This document shows positions 44,941-55,916 of a DNA stretch of 57,934 nt, in pieces. The position numbers and the translations under genes were made by a program. The notes beneath the pieces were generated by a model. It ran no database searches, had not been told where the DNA came from, and was given only the letters and a program-made list of their open reading frames with translations. Numbering within the stretch: the first letter of the stretch is position 1; each line of letters starts with the position of its first letter. Source of the DNA: a bacterium (GTDB taxonomy: Bacteria; Pseudomonadota; Alphaproteobacteria; Rhizobiales; Aestuariivirgaceae); contig JALHQC010000023.1 of assembly GCA_022842165.1 (NCBI GenBank), positions 1 to 57,934 on the forward strand, given 5' to 3'.

Positions 44941-45019
44941 GGCGGGCCTCCTCTGTCGCTGAAGGATTGCTCGGAACGCTTGGACGTCAGGCTAGTGTGA
45001 TTCTCGCCAGCGCCAAGCG

Positions 45020-45655
45020 CTATTTTTTCACAACCTTGTTGATCAGCGCTTCGACGCTCGGCAGAATTCGCTCCACGATGACATCGACGCCCGCCGGATT
45101 GGGGTGCATGCCGTCAGCCTGGTTGAGGTTCCGCTCGGCGGCAACGCCGTCGAGAAAGAACGGGTAGAGCAACGCGCCATGCTTCTCCGCCAACTTGGGG
45201 AACATGGCGTCGAAACCGGCCTGGTACTCCGGCCCCAGGTTCGGCGGCGCCCGCATGCCGGCCAGCAGCACGGGCAATTTCTTCTCGGCCAGCTTCGAGA
45301 GGATAGTGTCGATGGCGGTTTCCGCCTGCGCCGCGGGAAGCCCCCTCAAGGCATCATTGGCGCCCAGTTCGACGATCACCGCGTCGACATCGTCCGACAG
45401 CGACCATTCGAGCCGCGACAGCCCATCGAGCGCCGTATCGCCCGATACTCCGGCATTGATGATCCTCACATCATGGCCCCTGGCCTTGAGTGCCGCTTCG
45501 AGCTTGACCGGAAAGGCGTCCGATGGCTGCAGCCCATACCCCGCGGTCAGGCTGTCGCCCAGCGCCAGTATGGTCACGGCCTGTGCCGCGGCGGCCTGCA
45601 TCATCATGGTGAAAACAAGGGCGAGAACGGCGGAAAGTTTCAGCATCTTCGTCAA
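45020..45655 (-). CDS. tesA: SGNH-family arylesterase/thioesterase
   Basis: Secreted GDSL lipase-esterase (211 aa). A signal peptide (1-24, ending AAA before QAVTI) precedes the nucleophile Ser35 in ALGDSLTAGYG. Block III GAND (ELGANDALRG) and the catalytic Asp/His in DGMHPNPAG complete the triad. It corresponds to TesA/arylesterase, and lies divergent from a YbbA/YbbP-type ABC pair, the same arrangement as in E. coli. Confidence 0.92.
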   Translation of the reverse strand: MTKMLKLSAVLALVFTMMMQAAAAQAVTILALGDSLTAGYGLQPSDAFPVKLEAALKARGHDVRIINAGVSGDTALDGLSRLEWSLSDDVDAVIVELGANDALRGLPAAQAETAIDTILSKLAEKKLPVLLAGMRAPPNLGPEYQAGFDAMFPKLAEKHGALLYPFFLDGVAAERNLNQADGMHPNPAGVDVIVERILPSVEALINKVVKK

Positions 45656-45716
45656 TTAGGCAGGGCGGCAGGCCACTTCAAGCATCCGCAACTCGACAAA
45701 TCGCGTAAGGACACCC

Positions 45717-46420
<704 letters not shown>

Positions 46421-46424
<4 letters not shown>

Positions 46425-48943
46425 ATCCCTTGCTGTGGCTGCGCTTTGCGGCCCGCGACCTGCGCTCGGGCCTGCAGGGCTTCTGGATATTCCTCACCTG
46501 CCTGGCGCTCGGCACCGGGACGATCGCCATCATCGGTTCCCTCGCCGCCGCCGTCGAACGGGGCCTCGACGAACAGGGCCAGCCATTGCTGGGCGGCGAT
46601 GTCGAATTCTCCCTCGTCCACCGCGAGGCAACGGAGCCGGAACTCAAATTCATCGCGTCCAAGGGCGAGGTGAGCAAGGTCGCCACCGTCCGCGCCATGG
46701 CCGTTGCCGGAGAGAACACCACACTGATCGAGGCGAAGGCCGTCGACGCCAATTACCCGCTCTACGGCTCGTTCCTGCTCGAAGGCGGAATGAACCTGTC
46801 CGATGCGCTGGCAACGAAGGACGGCATCGCCGGAGCGGTTGCCGATCCTCTGTTGATGGGCCGCCTTGGCATTACTCCCGGCCAGCGCGTCAAGCTGGGT
46901 TCGATCGAGGTCGAGGTCCGCGCGCTGATCACGTCCGAGCCCGACAGGATTTCGGACGGCATCGTGCTGGGCCCCCGCCTGCTGCTGACCGAAGAAACCC
47001 TGCGCGCCACCGGCATCGTGCAGCCGGGAAGCCTGATCACCTGGCGCTACCGCGTCAAGCTTCCCGCCCCCGCCGATGCAAGGGCCATGCAGGCGGTGAT
47101 GAAAGAGGCGCGTGAGGATTATGCCGATTCCGGCTGGCGCGTCAGGAACCGCAACAATGCAGCCCAAGGAGCGGATAATTTCATCGAGCGCCTCGGCTAT
47201 TTCATGACGCTGGTGGGCCTTGCATCCTTGATCGTCGGCGGCGCCGGCATCGCCAATGCCGTGCAAGCCTTCGTGACGCGGAAGACCAATTCGATCGCGA
47301 CACTCAAATGCCTCGGCGCCTCCTCGCGCGACGTGTTCGGAATCTATTTGACCGAGATCCTGCTGGTAGGCCTGATTGCGATCGCGATTGGTCTTGCAGC
47401 GGGTGCCGTTGCGCCCGCTCTCGCTGCAGCGACTTTAAGCGGAATACTGCCCATTCCGGTTGCCGCAGGTGTCGAGGTGATGCCGCTGCTCCTTGCAGCC
47501 GCATTGGGCTTCCTCGTCACCTTTGCCTTCGCGCTATGGCCGCTAGCCCACACGAAGAAGGTTGCGGCCTCCGCGCTCTTCCGTCACCGCGCCGCACCCA
47601 TTCACGCCTGGCCCGGCGCCTGGGAACTGGGCGCCATTGCCTTGGCGCTCGGCCTCATTGCATTGCTGGTCTTCATCTCGTTCGAGAACACGCGCATCAC
47701 CGGCTATTTTCTTGGCGGGCTCGTTGCCAGCTTTGTGGTGCTGCTGGGATTGGCTCAACTCATCATCGGCATTGCCCGCCGCCTGCCGCGCGCTTCATCC
47801 GCCATCTGGCGTTACGCCATCGGTAATATCCACCGTCCGGGTTCGGCGGCAGGCTCGGTCATCCTGGCGCTGGGGCTCGGCCTCACGCTCTTTGTGACCC
47901 TGGCGCTGACCGACCGCACCATCACCGAGGAACTGAAGAGCGGCATTCCGGAAAAAGCTCCGGCATTCTTCTTCCTCGACGTGCGCGACGCCGAACTTGA
48001 CGCCTTCAAGCAGGCAATCTCGAAAGAGCAAGGCGTCACCGCCGCCACCAATGCGCCGATGCTGCGGGGCCGCATGGTGAGCGTGAAAGGCGTTCCCGCC
48101 GACAAGGTCGAGGCAACGCCCGAGGCCAGCTGGGCACTCCGCGGCGACCGTGGCCTGACCTATGCCGAAGCCTTGCCCAATGGCTCAAAGCTGGTCGAAG
48201 GCCAGTGGTGGGCGGCGGACTATGACGGGCCGCCACTGGTCTCGATGGTGGACGAAATCGCCAACGGCATCGGGGTGAAGATCGGCGATGAAGTGACGGT
48301 GAACGTCCTGGGCCGCGAGCTGACCGCGAAGGTCGCCAACCTCCGCCAGGTGAACTGGCGGAGCCTGGGGATCAACTTCGTCATGGTGTTTTCGCCCAAC
48401 GCCCTGAAGAATGCGCCGCACAGCCATATCGTCACCGTCGAGATGAACGGCGGCGACGAGGCAGGATTGCTGAACCGCATGGCCCGCGCTTACCCCTCCG
48501 TCACCGCCGTCCGCGTGAAGGATGCAATCGACATCGTGAGCGGCTTGCTGGGCCAGATGCTGGCCGCGATCCGGGGCGCCAATGTGCTGACACTCCTCAC
48601 TGGCGTTCTCGTGCTGGCAGGTGCGCTGGCGGCGGGCCTGTCCGAGCGTCTCTATGAGGCGGTCGTTCTGAAAACCTATGGCGCCTCGAAGCGCCAGCTC
48701 GTCGGCGCCTTCGTCATCGAATATGCAGCACTGGGTCTTGCGGCGGCCGTCTTCGGCCTCGCCGTGGGCTCGCTTGCCTCGTGGTTTCTTGCCCGATGGA
48801 TTCTCGAAATGCCGTGGAGCTTCTCGCTACTGACGGCTGGCCTCACAGCTCTCATCGCTATGGCGGTGACGGTGATCGCCGGGCTCGCCGTGACCTGGAC
48901 CGCACTTTCGGCAAAGCCCGCGCCTTACCTGAGGAATGAGTAG
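46421..48943 (+). CDS. ybbP: FtsX-domain ABC permease, YbbP-like
   Basis: Large MacB-type permease (840 aa) with about ten membrane helices: one near the N-terminus (21-45), three around 260-400, more at 410-500 and a final group at 710-835. Two FtsX modules flank large periplasmic domains. The pair with the YbbA-like ATPase probably acts as an envelope mechanotransmission machine, not a classic transporter. Complete gene; an inverted-repeat element with a T-run follows. Confidence 0.92.
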
Positions 48944-48985
48944 CGCCGAAAGCGTGTTCCAGCTACATAACCGCTTCACATATCA

Positions 48986-49088
48986 TGTCATTGCCGGACT
49001 TGTTCCGGCAACCCATTGTTCGACACCCGGACGGCCCGAAATCAGGGCTGCCATGGGTCGCCAGAACAAATCCGGCGATGACAGTTTT
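48986..49088. repeat. Intergenic palindromic element, copy 1
   Basis: TGTCATTGCCGGACTTGTTC begins an arm whose reverse complement recurs, with few mismatches (about 20 of 23 matching), at 49060-49083. An inner ACCCAT/ATGGGT pair is also inverted. A T-run on plus follows (ACAGTTTTTC), so the element may terminate ybbP transcription. A related copy is at 52923-53019. Confidence 0.75.
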
Positions 49089-49106
49089 TCAAGAGTGCTT
49101 TGAACA

Positions 49107-49691
49107 ATGGTCGTCCTGAACCGCATCTACACTCGTACCGGCGATGCCGGGGAAACCGCGCTTGGTTCCGGCGAGCGCGTGTCGAAGGCGCACTTGCGCA
49201 TCCAGGCCTACGGCACGGTAGACGAGACCAACGCCACGATTGGGCTGGTGCGGCTCCACACGGCAACGCCCGAGATGCAGAAGCTCGACCAGATGCTGGC
49301 GCGCATCCAGAACGAACTTTTCGACCTCGGCGCTGATCTCTGCGTGCCCGATACGGGCAAGGATTTGGGCTACGAGCCCTTGCGCATCCTGCCCCGGCAG
49401 TTCGAGCGCCTCGAAGCCGAGATTGACGAGCTCAATGCCGAATTGTCCCCACTCCGCTCCTTCGTGCTGCCGGGCGGCCATCCGGCGGCGGCTTACCTTC
49501 ATCTCTCGCGCACCGTCTGCCGCCGCGCCGAGCGGCTGATCGTCGAGCTCGCCTCCCATCCGGGCGAGCATGTGAGCGAGGGGGCGATCGCCTATATCAA
49601 CCGCCTGTCGGACTTTTTCTTCGTCGCCAGCCGATGGGCCAATGCCCGCACCTCCGGAGACGTTCTCTGGGTTCCCGGCAAGACCCGCTGA
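49107..49691 (+). CDS. Cob(I)alamin adenosyltransferase, PduO type
   Basis: Makes adenosylcobalamin from reduced cobalamin and ATP (194 aa). N-terminal IYTRTGDAGETALGSGERV is the ATP-binding part, and CRRAERLIVEL near 140 carries the RxxxRxxE-type motif. The family supplies cofactor for methylmalonyl- and ethylmalonyl-CoA mutases, consistent with the MaoC/CoA-lyase operon elsewhere in the window. Begins 24 nt after a palindromic repeat; the rhomboid gene follows after 1 nt. Confidence 0.93.
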   Translation: MVVLNRIYTRTGDAGETALGSGERVSKAHLRIQAYGTVDETNATIGLVRLHTATPEMQKLDQMLARIQNELFDLGADLCVPDTGKDLGYEPLRILPRQFERLEAEIDELNAELSPLRSFVLPGGHPAAAYLHLSRTVCRRAERLIVELASHPGEHVSEGAIAYINRLSDFFFVASRWANARTSGDVLWVPGKTR

Positions 49692-49692
49692 C

Positions 49693-50382
49693 ATGTTCAT
49701 TCCCCTTCACGACAACACGCCGCTGAAGGTCATCCGCTTCCAGCTCGTCACCGTCGTGATCATCGCGCTGAACGTCGCGATGTATGCGATGACCGGCGCC
49801 TTCACCACCGAGCCCGTGCTGATGGCCATCGCTTCCGGGTGGGGCCTTGTTCCGGGCGAATTGCTGGGTCTCGTGCCCCCGGCGATCGGCTATGATCCGG
49901 TGCCCGAACCGGTGACGCTTCTCACCTATCAGTTTCTGCACGGCAGCTGGTGGCATCTGGGCTCCAACATGCTGTTCCTCTGGGTCTTTGCCGACAATAT
50001 CGAGGATGCCTTCGGCCACGCGGCCTTCGGCATGTTTTATCTGCTCTGCGGCATCGCGGGGGGCCTCGCCCATGTGCTGCTGGCGCCGTCATCGCCTGCC
50101 CCCCTCGTCGGCGCCTCGGGTGCCGTTTCGGGCGTTCTCGGGGCCTATGTCATCCTCTATCCGAAAGCCCGCGTCTGGATCCTGCTCTTCATGCGCCTGC
50201 CGCTGCGGATCGGCGCGCTTTGGGTGCTGGGCGGCTGGTTTTTCCTGCAGGTTTTCTCGTGGTGGATGGACCGTGCCAATGCGGAAGTGAGCATCGCCTG
50301 GGGCGCCCATATCGGCGGCTTCATGGCGGGGGCGGCGATCACCTACATGATCCGCCGCCGCCTGATGATCCGCATCGGCTGA
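49693..50382 (+). CDS. Rhomboid family intramembrane serine protease
   Basis: Membrane protease (229 aa) with about six helices. The catalytic Ser is in GASGAVSGVLGAY (GxSG), and the His in AWGAHIGGFMAG. HGSWWHLGSNMLFLWVFADNIED is the conserved L1/TM2 stretch with the HxxxN oxyanion motif. The start at 49693, one base after the PduO stop, is preferred over an upstream frame inside that gene. Substrate unknown. Confidence 0.93.
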   Translation: MFIPLHDNTPLKVIRFQLVTVVIIALNVAMYAMTGAFTTEPVLMAIASGWGLVPGELLGLVPPAIGYDPVPEPVTLLTYQFLHGSWWHLGSNMLFLWVFADNIEDAFGHAAFGMFYLLCGIAGGLAHVLLAPSSPAPLVGASGAVSGVLGAYVILYPKARVWILLFMRLPLRIGALWVLGGWFFLQVFSWWMDRANAEVSIAWGAHIGGFMAGAAITYMIRRRLMIRIG

Positions 50383-50425
50383 GGAACCAAAGGTCGCATT
50401 CGGCTCAACTGCGACGGTCCGGGAA

Positions 50426-50454
50426 TTGACTTGGGTTGACCCCGTCACTAGGGT
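50426..50454 (+). promoter_or_regulatory. Candidate etfBA promoter
   Basis: TTGACT (50426-50431), a 17-nt spacer and TAGGGT (50449-50454) form a plausible sigma-70 promoter about 37 nt before the etfB ATG. The -10 is a partial match. Confidence 0.4.
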
Positions 50455-50490
50455 CCGGCCACTTTTTGTGAACCAATTTGAAGGTGTCAG

Positions 50491-51237
50491 ATGAAAGTCC
50501 TGGTCGCTGTGAAGCGGGTGGTTGACTATAACGTCAAGATCCGTGTGAAGGCCGACGGTTCGGGTGTCGAACTGGCGAATGTGAAGATGTCGATGAACCC
50601 CTTCGACGAAATCGGCGTCGAGGAAGCCGTCCGCCTGAAGGAACAGGGCAAGGCGACCGAGGTGATCGCCGTCTCGATCGGACCGCAGCAATCGCAGGAA
50701 ACGCTGCGCACCGCACTTGCCATGGGCGCCGACCGCGCCATTCTGGTGAAGACCGATGCCATCGTCGAGCCCCTCGCCGTTGCCAAGATCCTGAAGGGCG
50801 TGGTCGAGGCTGAGAGTCCCGAGATCGTCATCCTCGGCAAGCAGGCGATCGACGACGACTGCAACCAGACCGGCCAGATGCTCTCCGCCCTGCTGGGCTG
50901 GGCGCAGGCCGCCTTTACCTCGAAGCTCGAACCCGGCAATGGTGAAGCTTCGATCACCCGCGAGATCGACGGCGGATTGCAGATGCTGAAGGTGAAGCTG
51001 CCGCTGGTGGTGACGACCGACCTTCGCCTCAACCAGCCGCGCTATGCCTCGCTCCCCAACATCATGAAGGCGAAGAAGAAGCCGCTCGATGAAAAGACGC
51101 CGGCGGATTACGGCGTCGATATCGCGCCCCGCCTCAAAGTCATCAAGACCGAGGAGCCGCCGAAGCGCCTTGCCGGCATCAAGGTGAAGACGCCTGCCGA
51201 ACTCGTCGCCAAACTGAAAGAAGCAGGAGCGCTCTGA
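50491..51237 (+). CDS. etfB: Electron transfer flavoprotein beta subunit
   Basis: AMP-binding subunit (248 aa) of ETF, which passes electrons from acyl-CoA and other dehydrogenases to ETF:quinone oxidoreductase. [37 protein letters not shown] and [16 protein letters not shown] are canonical. Followed by etfA with a one-base overlap. GAAGGTG lies 5-6 nt before the ATG. Confidence 0.97.
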   Translation: MKVLVAVKRVVDYNVKIRVKADGSGVELANVKMSMNPFDEIGVEEAVRLKEQGKATEVIAVSIGPQQSQETLRTALAMGADRAILVKTDAIVEPLAVAKILKGVVEAESPEIVILGKQAIDDDCNQTGQMLSALLGWAQAAFTSKLEPGNGEASITREIDGGLQMLKVKLPLVVTTDLRLNQPRYASLPNIMKAKKKPLDEKTPADYGVDIAPRLKVIKTEEPPKRLAGIKVKTPAELVAKLKEAGAL

Positions 51238-52178
51238 TGTCTGTCCTCCTCATCGCCGAACACGACAATGCCTCGCTGAAGGATGCAACCCACAAGGCGC
51301 TGACCGCCGCGGCCCAGATGGGCGGCGACGTGCATGTGCTGGTGGCCGGCAACAACGCCGGTGCGGCCGCAGCCGCAGCCGCAAAGCTTGGCGGCGTCAC
51401 CAAGGTGCTGCACTCGGAATCGCCCTCGTTCGAGCGTCCGCTGGCCGAGCCCATGGCAGCCTTGATCGTGTCGCTGGCACCCGCCTACGAGCATATCGTG
51501 GCGCCCGCCACCGGCAACGGCAAGAACTTCATGCCGCGCGTTGCAGCCCTCCTCGACGTGATGCAGATCTCCGACATCTCGGAGGTAAAATCCGCCGACA
51601 CCTTCGTGCGCCTGATCTATGCCGGCAACGCCGTGCAGACGGTGCAGTCGACGGATGCCAAGAAGATCATCACCGTGCGAACGGCCTCCTTTGCCGCCGC
51701 CGGCGAGGGCGGCAATGCCGAGATCGTCACCATGAACGCCGCCGCCGATCCGGGGCTTTCCTCCTATCAGGGCGAGAACCTGACGCAGTCCGATCGCCCG
51801 GAACTGACGTCTGCCAAGGTCATCGTCTCGGGCGGTCGCGGCATGCAGAACGGCGAGAACTTCAAGCTGCTCGAATCCGTGGCAAAGAAGCTCAACGCCG
51901 CCGTCGGCGCCTCGCGCGCCGCTGTCGATGCGGGCTATGTGCCGAACGATTATCAGGTCGGCCAGACCGGCAAGGTCGTCGCCCCCGATCTCTATATCGC
52001 CGTCGGCATCTCGGGCGCCATCCAGCATCTGGCCGGCATGAAGGACTCGAAGATCATCGTCGCCATCAACAAGGATGACGAAGCCCCGATCTTCCAGGTG
52101 GCGGATTATGGCCTCGTCGGCGACCTCTTCACGCTGGTGCCGGAGTTCGATGCCGAGTTGGCGAAGATCGGCAAGTAA
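51237..52178 (+). CDS. etfA: Electron transfer flavoprotein alpha subunit
   Basis: FAD-binding subunit (313 aa) of ETF. The C-terminal FAD domain shows [38 protein letters not shown] and [16 protein letters not shown]. Forms the heterodimer with EtfB. In many rhizobia 3-hydroxybutyryl-CoA dehydrogenase follows directly; here GST and Mo-hydroxylase genes intervene. Confidence 0.97.
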   Translation: MSVLLIAEHDNASLKDATHKALTAAAQMGGDVHVLVAGNNAGAAAAAAAKLGGVTKVLHSESPSFERPLAEPMAALIVSLAPAYEHIVAPATGNGKNFMPRVAALLDVMQISDISEVKSADTFVRLIYAGNAVQTVQSTDAKKIITVRTASFAAAGEGGNAEIVTMNAAADPGLSSYQGENLTQSDRPELTSAKVIVSGGRGMQNGENFKLLESVAKKLNAAVGASRAAVDAGYVPNDYQVGQTGKVVAPDLYIAVGISGAIQHLAGMKDSKIIVAINKDDEAPIFQVADYGLVGDLFTLVPEFDAELAKIGK

Positions 52179-52223
52179 CCGCTCCTGACAGAGCCTGACA
52201 TCGAGGCCGGGATAGACAGCATC

Positions 52224-52904
52224 ATGCATCTCTATTCCGGCCTCTTGAGTCTCTTCGGCCGCAAGGTTGAAATCGCCCTGCGTGAGAAGGGCGTGCCTTA
52301 CACCTGCACGATGGTGCCGTTCAGCCAGACGGCGGGCTATGCGCCGAAGCACGAGGCGGTGCTGGCTGCGAACCCCAAGGGCCAGGTGCCGGTGCTGGTT
52401 GACGGCGACCTGACGATCTACGATTCCACCGTCATTCTCGAATACCTCGAAGATGCATATCCGGAGCCGCGGCTATACCCGCGCGATGCGAAACGGCGCG
52501 CGATGTGCCGATTGGCCGAACTCGAAGCGGGAGAGGTACTGTTGGCGCCGGTGCGCAGGCTGATGTTCCGCACCGAGCCGCCGGGACCCGACACCGCGGG
52601 CCGTGAACAGCAGGAGCGTGATGCTGCCGCTGCCGAGCCCCTGATCATCGCCAGCCATGACAAGCTTGATCAACGGCTTCGAGGTGTTGAATACCTGTGC
52701 GGCGAATTCTCGGTGGCGGACATCGCCACTTTCCTGACCGTGCTCTACACGATCCGCAACGGCGGGCCGGGATTGGGCCGCCATGATCATCTCAGGCTCT
52801 GGTATGAGTTGCTGGCAGCGCGGCCCGCCTTTTCTGGCATCATTACGGAAATCGCGGAAGCCGACCGGGCACTCTCGCACCCGGTCGAACGCAAGCCGGA
52901 TTAA
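52224..52904 (+). CDS. Glutathione S-transferase family protein
   Basis: GST-fold protein (226 aa). The thioredoxin-like N-terminal domain has GLLSLFGRKVEIALREKGVPY, NPKGQVPVLVDG (with the cis-Pro) and DSTVILEYLED; an all-helical domain follows with VADIATFL. Resembles plant-type/zeta-like bacterial GSTs. A weak ribosome site. Convergent with the Mo-hydroxylase operon, with a palindromic repeat between them. Substrate unknown. Confidence 0.88.
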   Translation: MHLYSGLLSLFGRKVEIALREKGVPYTCTMVPFSQTAGYAPKHEAVLAANPKGQVPVLVDGDLTIYDSTVILEYLEDAYPEPRLYPRDAKRRAMCRLAELEAGEVLLAPVRRLMFRTEPPGPDTAGREQQERDAAAAEPLIIASHDKLDQRLRGVEYLCGEFSVADIATFLTVLYTIRNGGPGLGRHDHLRLWYELLAARPAFSGIITEIAEADRALSHPVERKPD

Positions 52905-52922
52905 GTATCCGCTTTCTTCATC

Positions 52923-53019
52923 TGTCATCCCCGGGCTTGTCCCGGGGACCCATTTATCAGCACGCGCGATCTTCCGCCATGTTGCACGATGGGTCCCCGC
53001 AACGTGTGCGGGGATGACA
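52923..53019. repeat. Intergenic palindromic element, copy 2
   Basis: TGTCATCCCCGGGCTTGTCC opens one arm and GGTCCCCG...GCGGGGATGACA closes the other, with inner ACCCAT (52968 side) and ATGGGT inverted. The layout matches copy 1 at 48986. It lies between convergent genes, where it can act as a bidirectional terminator. Confidence 0.75.
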
Positions 53020-53033
53020 TCTTTACTTGGTAG

Positions 53034-55241
53034 TTAAACCGAAAGCCCCTTTGCAAAGGGCAGCACGCGCACGCGCTTGCCCGTCGCCTGGAACACCGAA
53101 TTGGCAAGCGCGGGCCCGAGGGGCGGAACACCCGGCTCGCCAGCACCCGTGGGCGCAGCTTCGGACGGAACGATGTGGACCTCGACCACCGGCATCTGTT
53201 CGATGCGGAGCGGGGTATAGCTGTCGTAGTTCGCCTGCTGCACTTCGCCGCCGTCGAGCGTGATCTCTTCCGCCAGGATGGAGCTCAGGCCGAAGCCGAT
53301 GCCGCCCTCCATCTGCGCCTTGACCTGGTCGGGATTGATCACAGTGCCGCAATCGACCGCGCAGACGACCTTCTCGACCTTGATCTCACCCGGTGAAGGA
53401 ATGCTGACCTCCACCACTTGCGCGACAACGGTGCTGAAGCTTTCGGCCACCGCCACGCCGCGGAAGCGGCCTTGCGCCGGGGCATTGTCCCAACCGGCTT
53501 TTTCCGCCGCCAGTTTCAGCGCCGCCACATGGCGTGGATGGTCTTTCAGCAATTCCAGCCGCAGCGCCACCGGGTCTTTTCCCGCTGCCTCCGCCACTTC
53601 ATCGAGGAAGGCTTCGACCGCGTAGGCCGTATGGGTGGAGCCGACGGCCCGCCACCACAGCACGGGAACGCCCGCCTGCATGGTCGAGAGGCCGACGTTC
53701 AGGTTGGCAATCGCATAGGGCAAGTTTGCAGCGCCCTCGACTGAGGTGAAGTCGATGCCGTTCCTCACGATCATGCCCTCGAAGATCGTGCCCGTGGCGA
53801 TCGACTGGCCGACGATGTGGTTCTGCCAGGCAGTGATGTTGCCGTCCTTGTCGAGCCCTGCCTTCATCGCATGCACATAGGCCGGGCGGTAGCGCCCGCC
53901 CTTCATGTCGTTGTCGCGCGTCCACTGCACCTTCACGGGGCGAGACCAGCCGATGGCCTTGGCGACCTCGACCGATTCCGCCACCACATCGGCATCGAAC
54001 ACCGCGCGGCGCCCGAAGCCGCCGCCTGTGCGCATCACATTGAGCTTCACCTTGTCGGGCGTCACACCGGCGATCTGCGAAGCGATGAACTGGTAGAGAT
54101 CGGGCATCTGATGGCCGGCCCAGATTTCGACGACACCGTCCTTCATCTGAGCAACCGCATTCAGCGGCTCCAAGGCCGCATGCGCCAGATAGGGGAAGGT
54201 GAACGTCGCCTCGATGACCTTCGCCGCGCTGCCGAGTGCGGCTGCCGCATCGCCGTCATTGCGGGCAACCGCGATCGGCGCGGCCTTCGCCTGCGCCTCA
54301 TAGGCCGCGAGGATTTCGGCGGACGAGCGCTGCTCGGCCTTCTCCTCGTTCCAGGTGACGGTGACGAGTTCGCGCCCCTTGATGGCGGCCCACATGTTCT
54401 CGGCAACGATGGCGATGCCGCGCGAGATCTGCACGACGTCGACGACGCCCTTCACAGCCTTCGCCTTCGATCCATCGAAGCTCGCAACCGTTGCACCGAA
54501 CTTCGGCGGATGGATCATGACGGCGGTGGCCATGTTCGGCAGCTTGACGTCGATGGTGAAGGGCGCCGTGCCATTGGTCTTCATCTTCGAGTCGTAGCGC
54601 TTCAGGCCCGCATTGCCGATCTGCGTCCAGGCTTCCCTGGGCTTCAGCGGAACATCCGCAGGCGGAGCAATTTTTGCCGCGGCCTCCGCCATCTCGCCAT
54701 AACTTGCAGACTTGCCCGAGGCATGCGTCAGCCTGCCGGCCTTCGCCGTCACCTCCGCTGCCGGCACACTCCACTCCTTTGCGGCGGCTTCCACCAGCAT
54801 CATACGCATGGCGGCACCCGCCTTGCGGTAGCGCTCCCACGACGAAGTCATCGATGTGGAGCCGCCGGTGCCCTGCGCGGCACCACCCCAGGCGAGATTG
54901 CCGAAGGCCGCGACATTGCCGAAGCCGCCCTCGACGCTGATCGAGGACCACTCGGCATCGAGTTCCTCGTTCACCAGCGTCGCGATGCCGAAGTACGCGC
55001 CCTGGCCCATTTCGAATTGCGAGGAATAGATCGTCACGCTGTTGTCGGGCGCGATCAGGATATAGGGCTGGAACGGATGAGGCTGTGCCGCATCCTGTGC
55101 AAGTGCTGTACCAGTAACGCGGAAGCCGACGGCAAGGCCCGCGGCGGTGGCAAGCGCGCCAAGAATAAAGCCGCGGCGAGTGGAATTCAGCACCGGCATT
55201 GAAGCGGCGCGATTGGCGTTTTCAAGAATCTTGGGGAACAT
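53034..55241 (-). CDS. Molybdenum hydroxylase large subunit (xanthine dehydrogenase/IorB family)
   Basis: Molybdopterin-cytosine-dinucleotide-binding subunit (735 aa) of an aldehyde oxidase or isoquinoline 1-oxidoreductase-like enzyme. A Tat signal (Arg22-Arg23 in STRRGFILGAL, hydrophobic to about 48) sends the folded enzyme to the periplasm. GGFGRRAVFDADV, GEPGVPPLGPALANSV and QFEMGQGAYFG are family blocks. The small 2Fe-2S subunit is encoded 3 nt upstream. No cytochrome subunit or XdhC-type maturation gene is here. Substrate unknown. Confidence 0.9.
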   Translation of the reverse strand: MFPKILENANRAASMPVLNSTRRGFILGALATAAGLAVGFRVTGTALAQDAAQPHPFQPYILIAPDNSVTIYSSQFEMGQGAYFGIATLVNEELDAEWSSISVEGGFGNVAAFGNLAWGGAAQGTGGSTSMTSSWERYRKAGAAMRMMLVEAAAKEWSVPAAEVTAKAGRLTHASGKSASYGEMAEAAAKIAPPADVPLKPREAWTQIGNAGLKRYDSKMKTNGTAPFTIDVKLPNMATAVMIHPPKFGATVASFDGSKAKAVKGVVDVVQISRGIAIVAENMWAAIKGRELVTVTWNEEKAEQRSSAEILAAYEAQAKAAPIAVARNDGDAAAALGSAAKVIEATFTFPYLAHAALEPLNAVAQMKDGVVEIWAGHQMPDLYQFIASQIAGVTPDKVKLNVMRTGGGFGRRAVFDADVVAESVEVAKAIGWSRPVKVQWTRDNDMKGGRYRPAYVHAMKAGLDKDGNITAWQNHIVGQSIATGTIFEGMIVRNGIDFTSVEGAANLPYAIANLNVGLSTMQAGVPVLWWRAVGSTHTAYAVEAFLDEVAEAAGKDPVALRLELLKDHPRHVAALKLAAEKAGWDNAPAQGRFRGVAVAESFSTVVAQVVEVSIPSPGEIKVEKVVCAVDCGTVINPDQVKAQMEGGIGFGLSSILAEEITLDGGEVQQANYDSYTPLRIEQMPVVEVHIVPSEAAPTGAGEPGVPPLGPALANSVFQATGKRVRVLPFAKGLSV

Positions 55242-55244
55242 GGC

Positions 55245-55703
55245 TCAGGCCTCCAGGCGGCGTGCGGCTTCGTGAATGGCGGAGCGGATGCGCGCATATG
55301 TGGCGCAGCGGCAGAGATTGCCGGACATTGCGGCATCGATGTCGGTATCGCCCGGTGTCTTGTTGTCGTTGAGAAGTGCGACAGCCGACATGATCTGTCC
55401 GGACTGGCAATAGCCGCATTGCGGAACATCAAGCTCGGCCCACACGGCCTGAACGGTTTCGGCAACCTTGCCTTGAACGCCTTCGATCGTCGTGATCTTC
55501 GCCGTGCCGACATCGCCAAGCAGTGTCTGGCACGAGCGGATGGGCTGGCCGTCCATGTGAACGGTGCAGGCGCCGCATTGCGCCAGCCCGCAGCCGAATT
55601 TGGTGCCTGTCAGTCCGATGACATCGCGGATGGCCCAGAGCAGCGGCATGTCCGCCTCGGCATCGACCTGCCGGTCAACCCCATTGATGTTGAGCGTGAT
55701 CAT
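55245..55703 (-). CDS. 2Fe-2S small subunit of molybdenum hydroxylase (IorA-like)
   Basis: Electron-transfer subunit (152 aa) with two 2Fe-2S clusters: a plant-type site at Cys38, Cys43, Cys46, Cys58 and a helical-domain site at Cys96, Cys99, Cys131, Cys133. The ATG at 55703 has GGGAGA about 8 nt upstream; a longer frame to 55748 lacks one. It has no Tat signal, so it is exported, if at all, by riding with the large subunit. Operon with that subunit. Confidence 0.93.
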   Translation of the reverse strand: MITLNINGVDRQVDAEADMPLLWAIRDVIGLTGTKFGCGLAQCGACTVHMDGQPIRSCQTLLGDVGTAKITTIEGVQGKVAETVQAVWAELDVPQCGYCQSGQIMSAVALLNDNKTPGDTDIDAAMSGNLCRCATYARIRSAIHEAARRLEA

Positions 55704-55916
55704 GATGAGCGTCTCCCCTGCTGCATGTCTGTTCTCATGTCTGTGCATGACAGGTGCGATACAAGGGCATCACGAAAGCGTGATGGAACATTGTTGGCGC
55801 GCTGGCACCGCAAGGCAATGCTGCACTTGCGAAATCCCCTTGCCCTGAACTTGAGCGCGTTATAGGCTCGCCCGACTTTGAAAAGACCCGCGTAGAATTC
55901 AGGCATAGTTTCACAC

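Noticed and set aside
53817-55202. 461-codon plus-strand frame opposite the molybdenum hydroxylase
   Set aside because: Antisense shadow of a gene with a Tat signal and recognised Mo-cofactor blocks.
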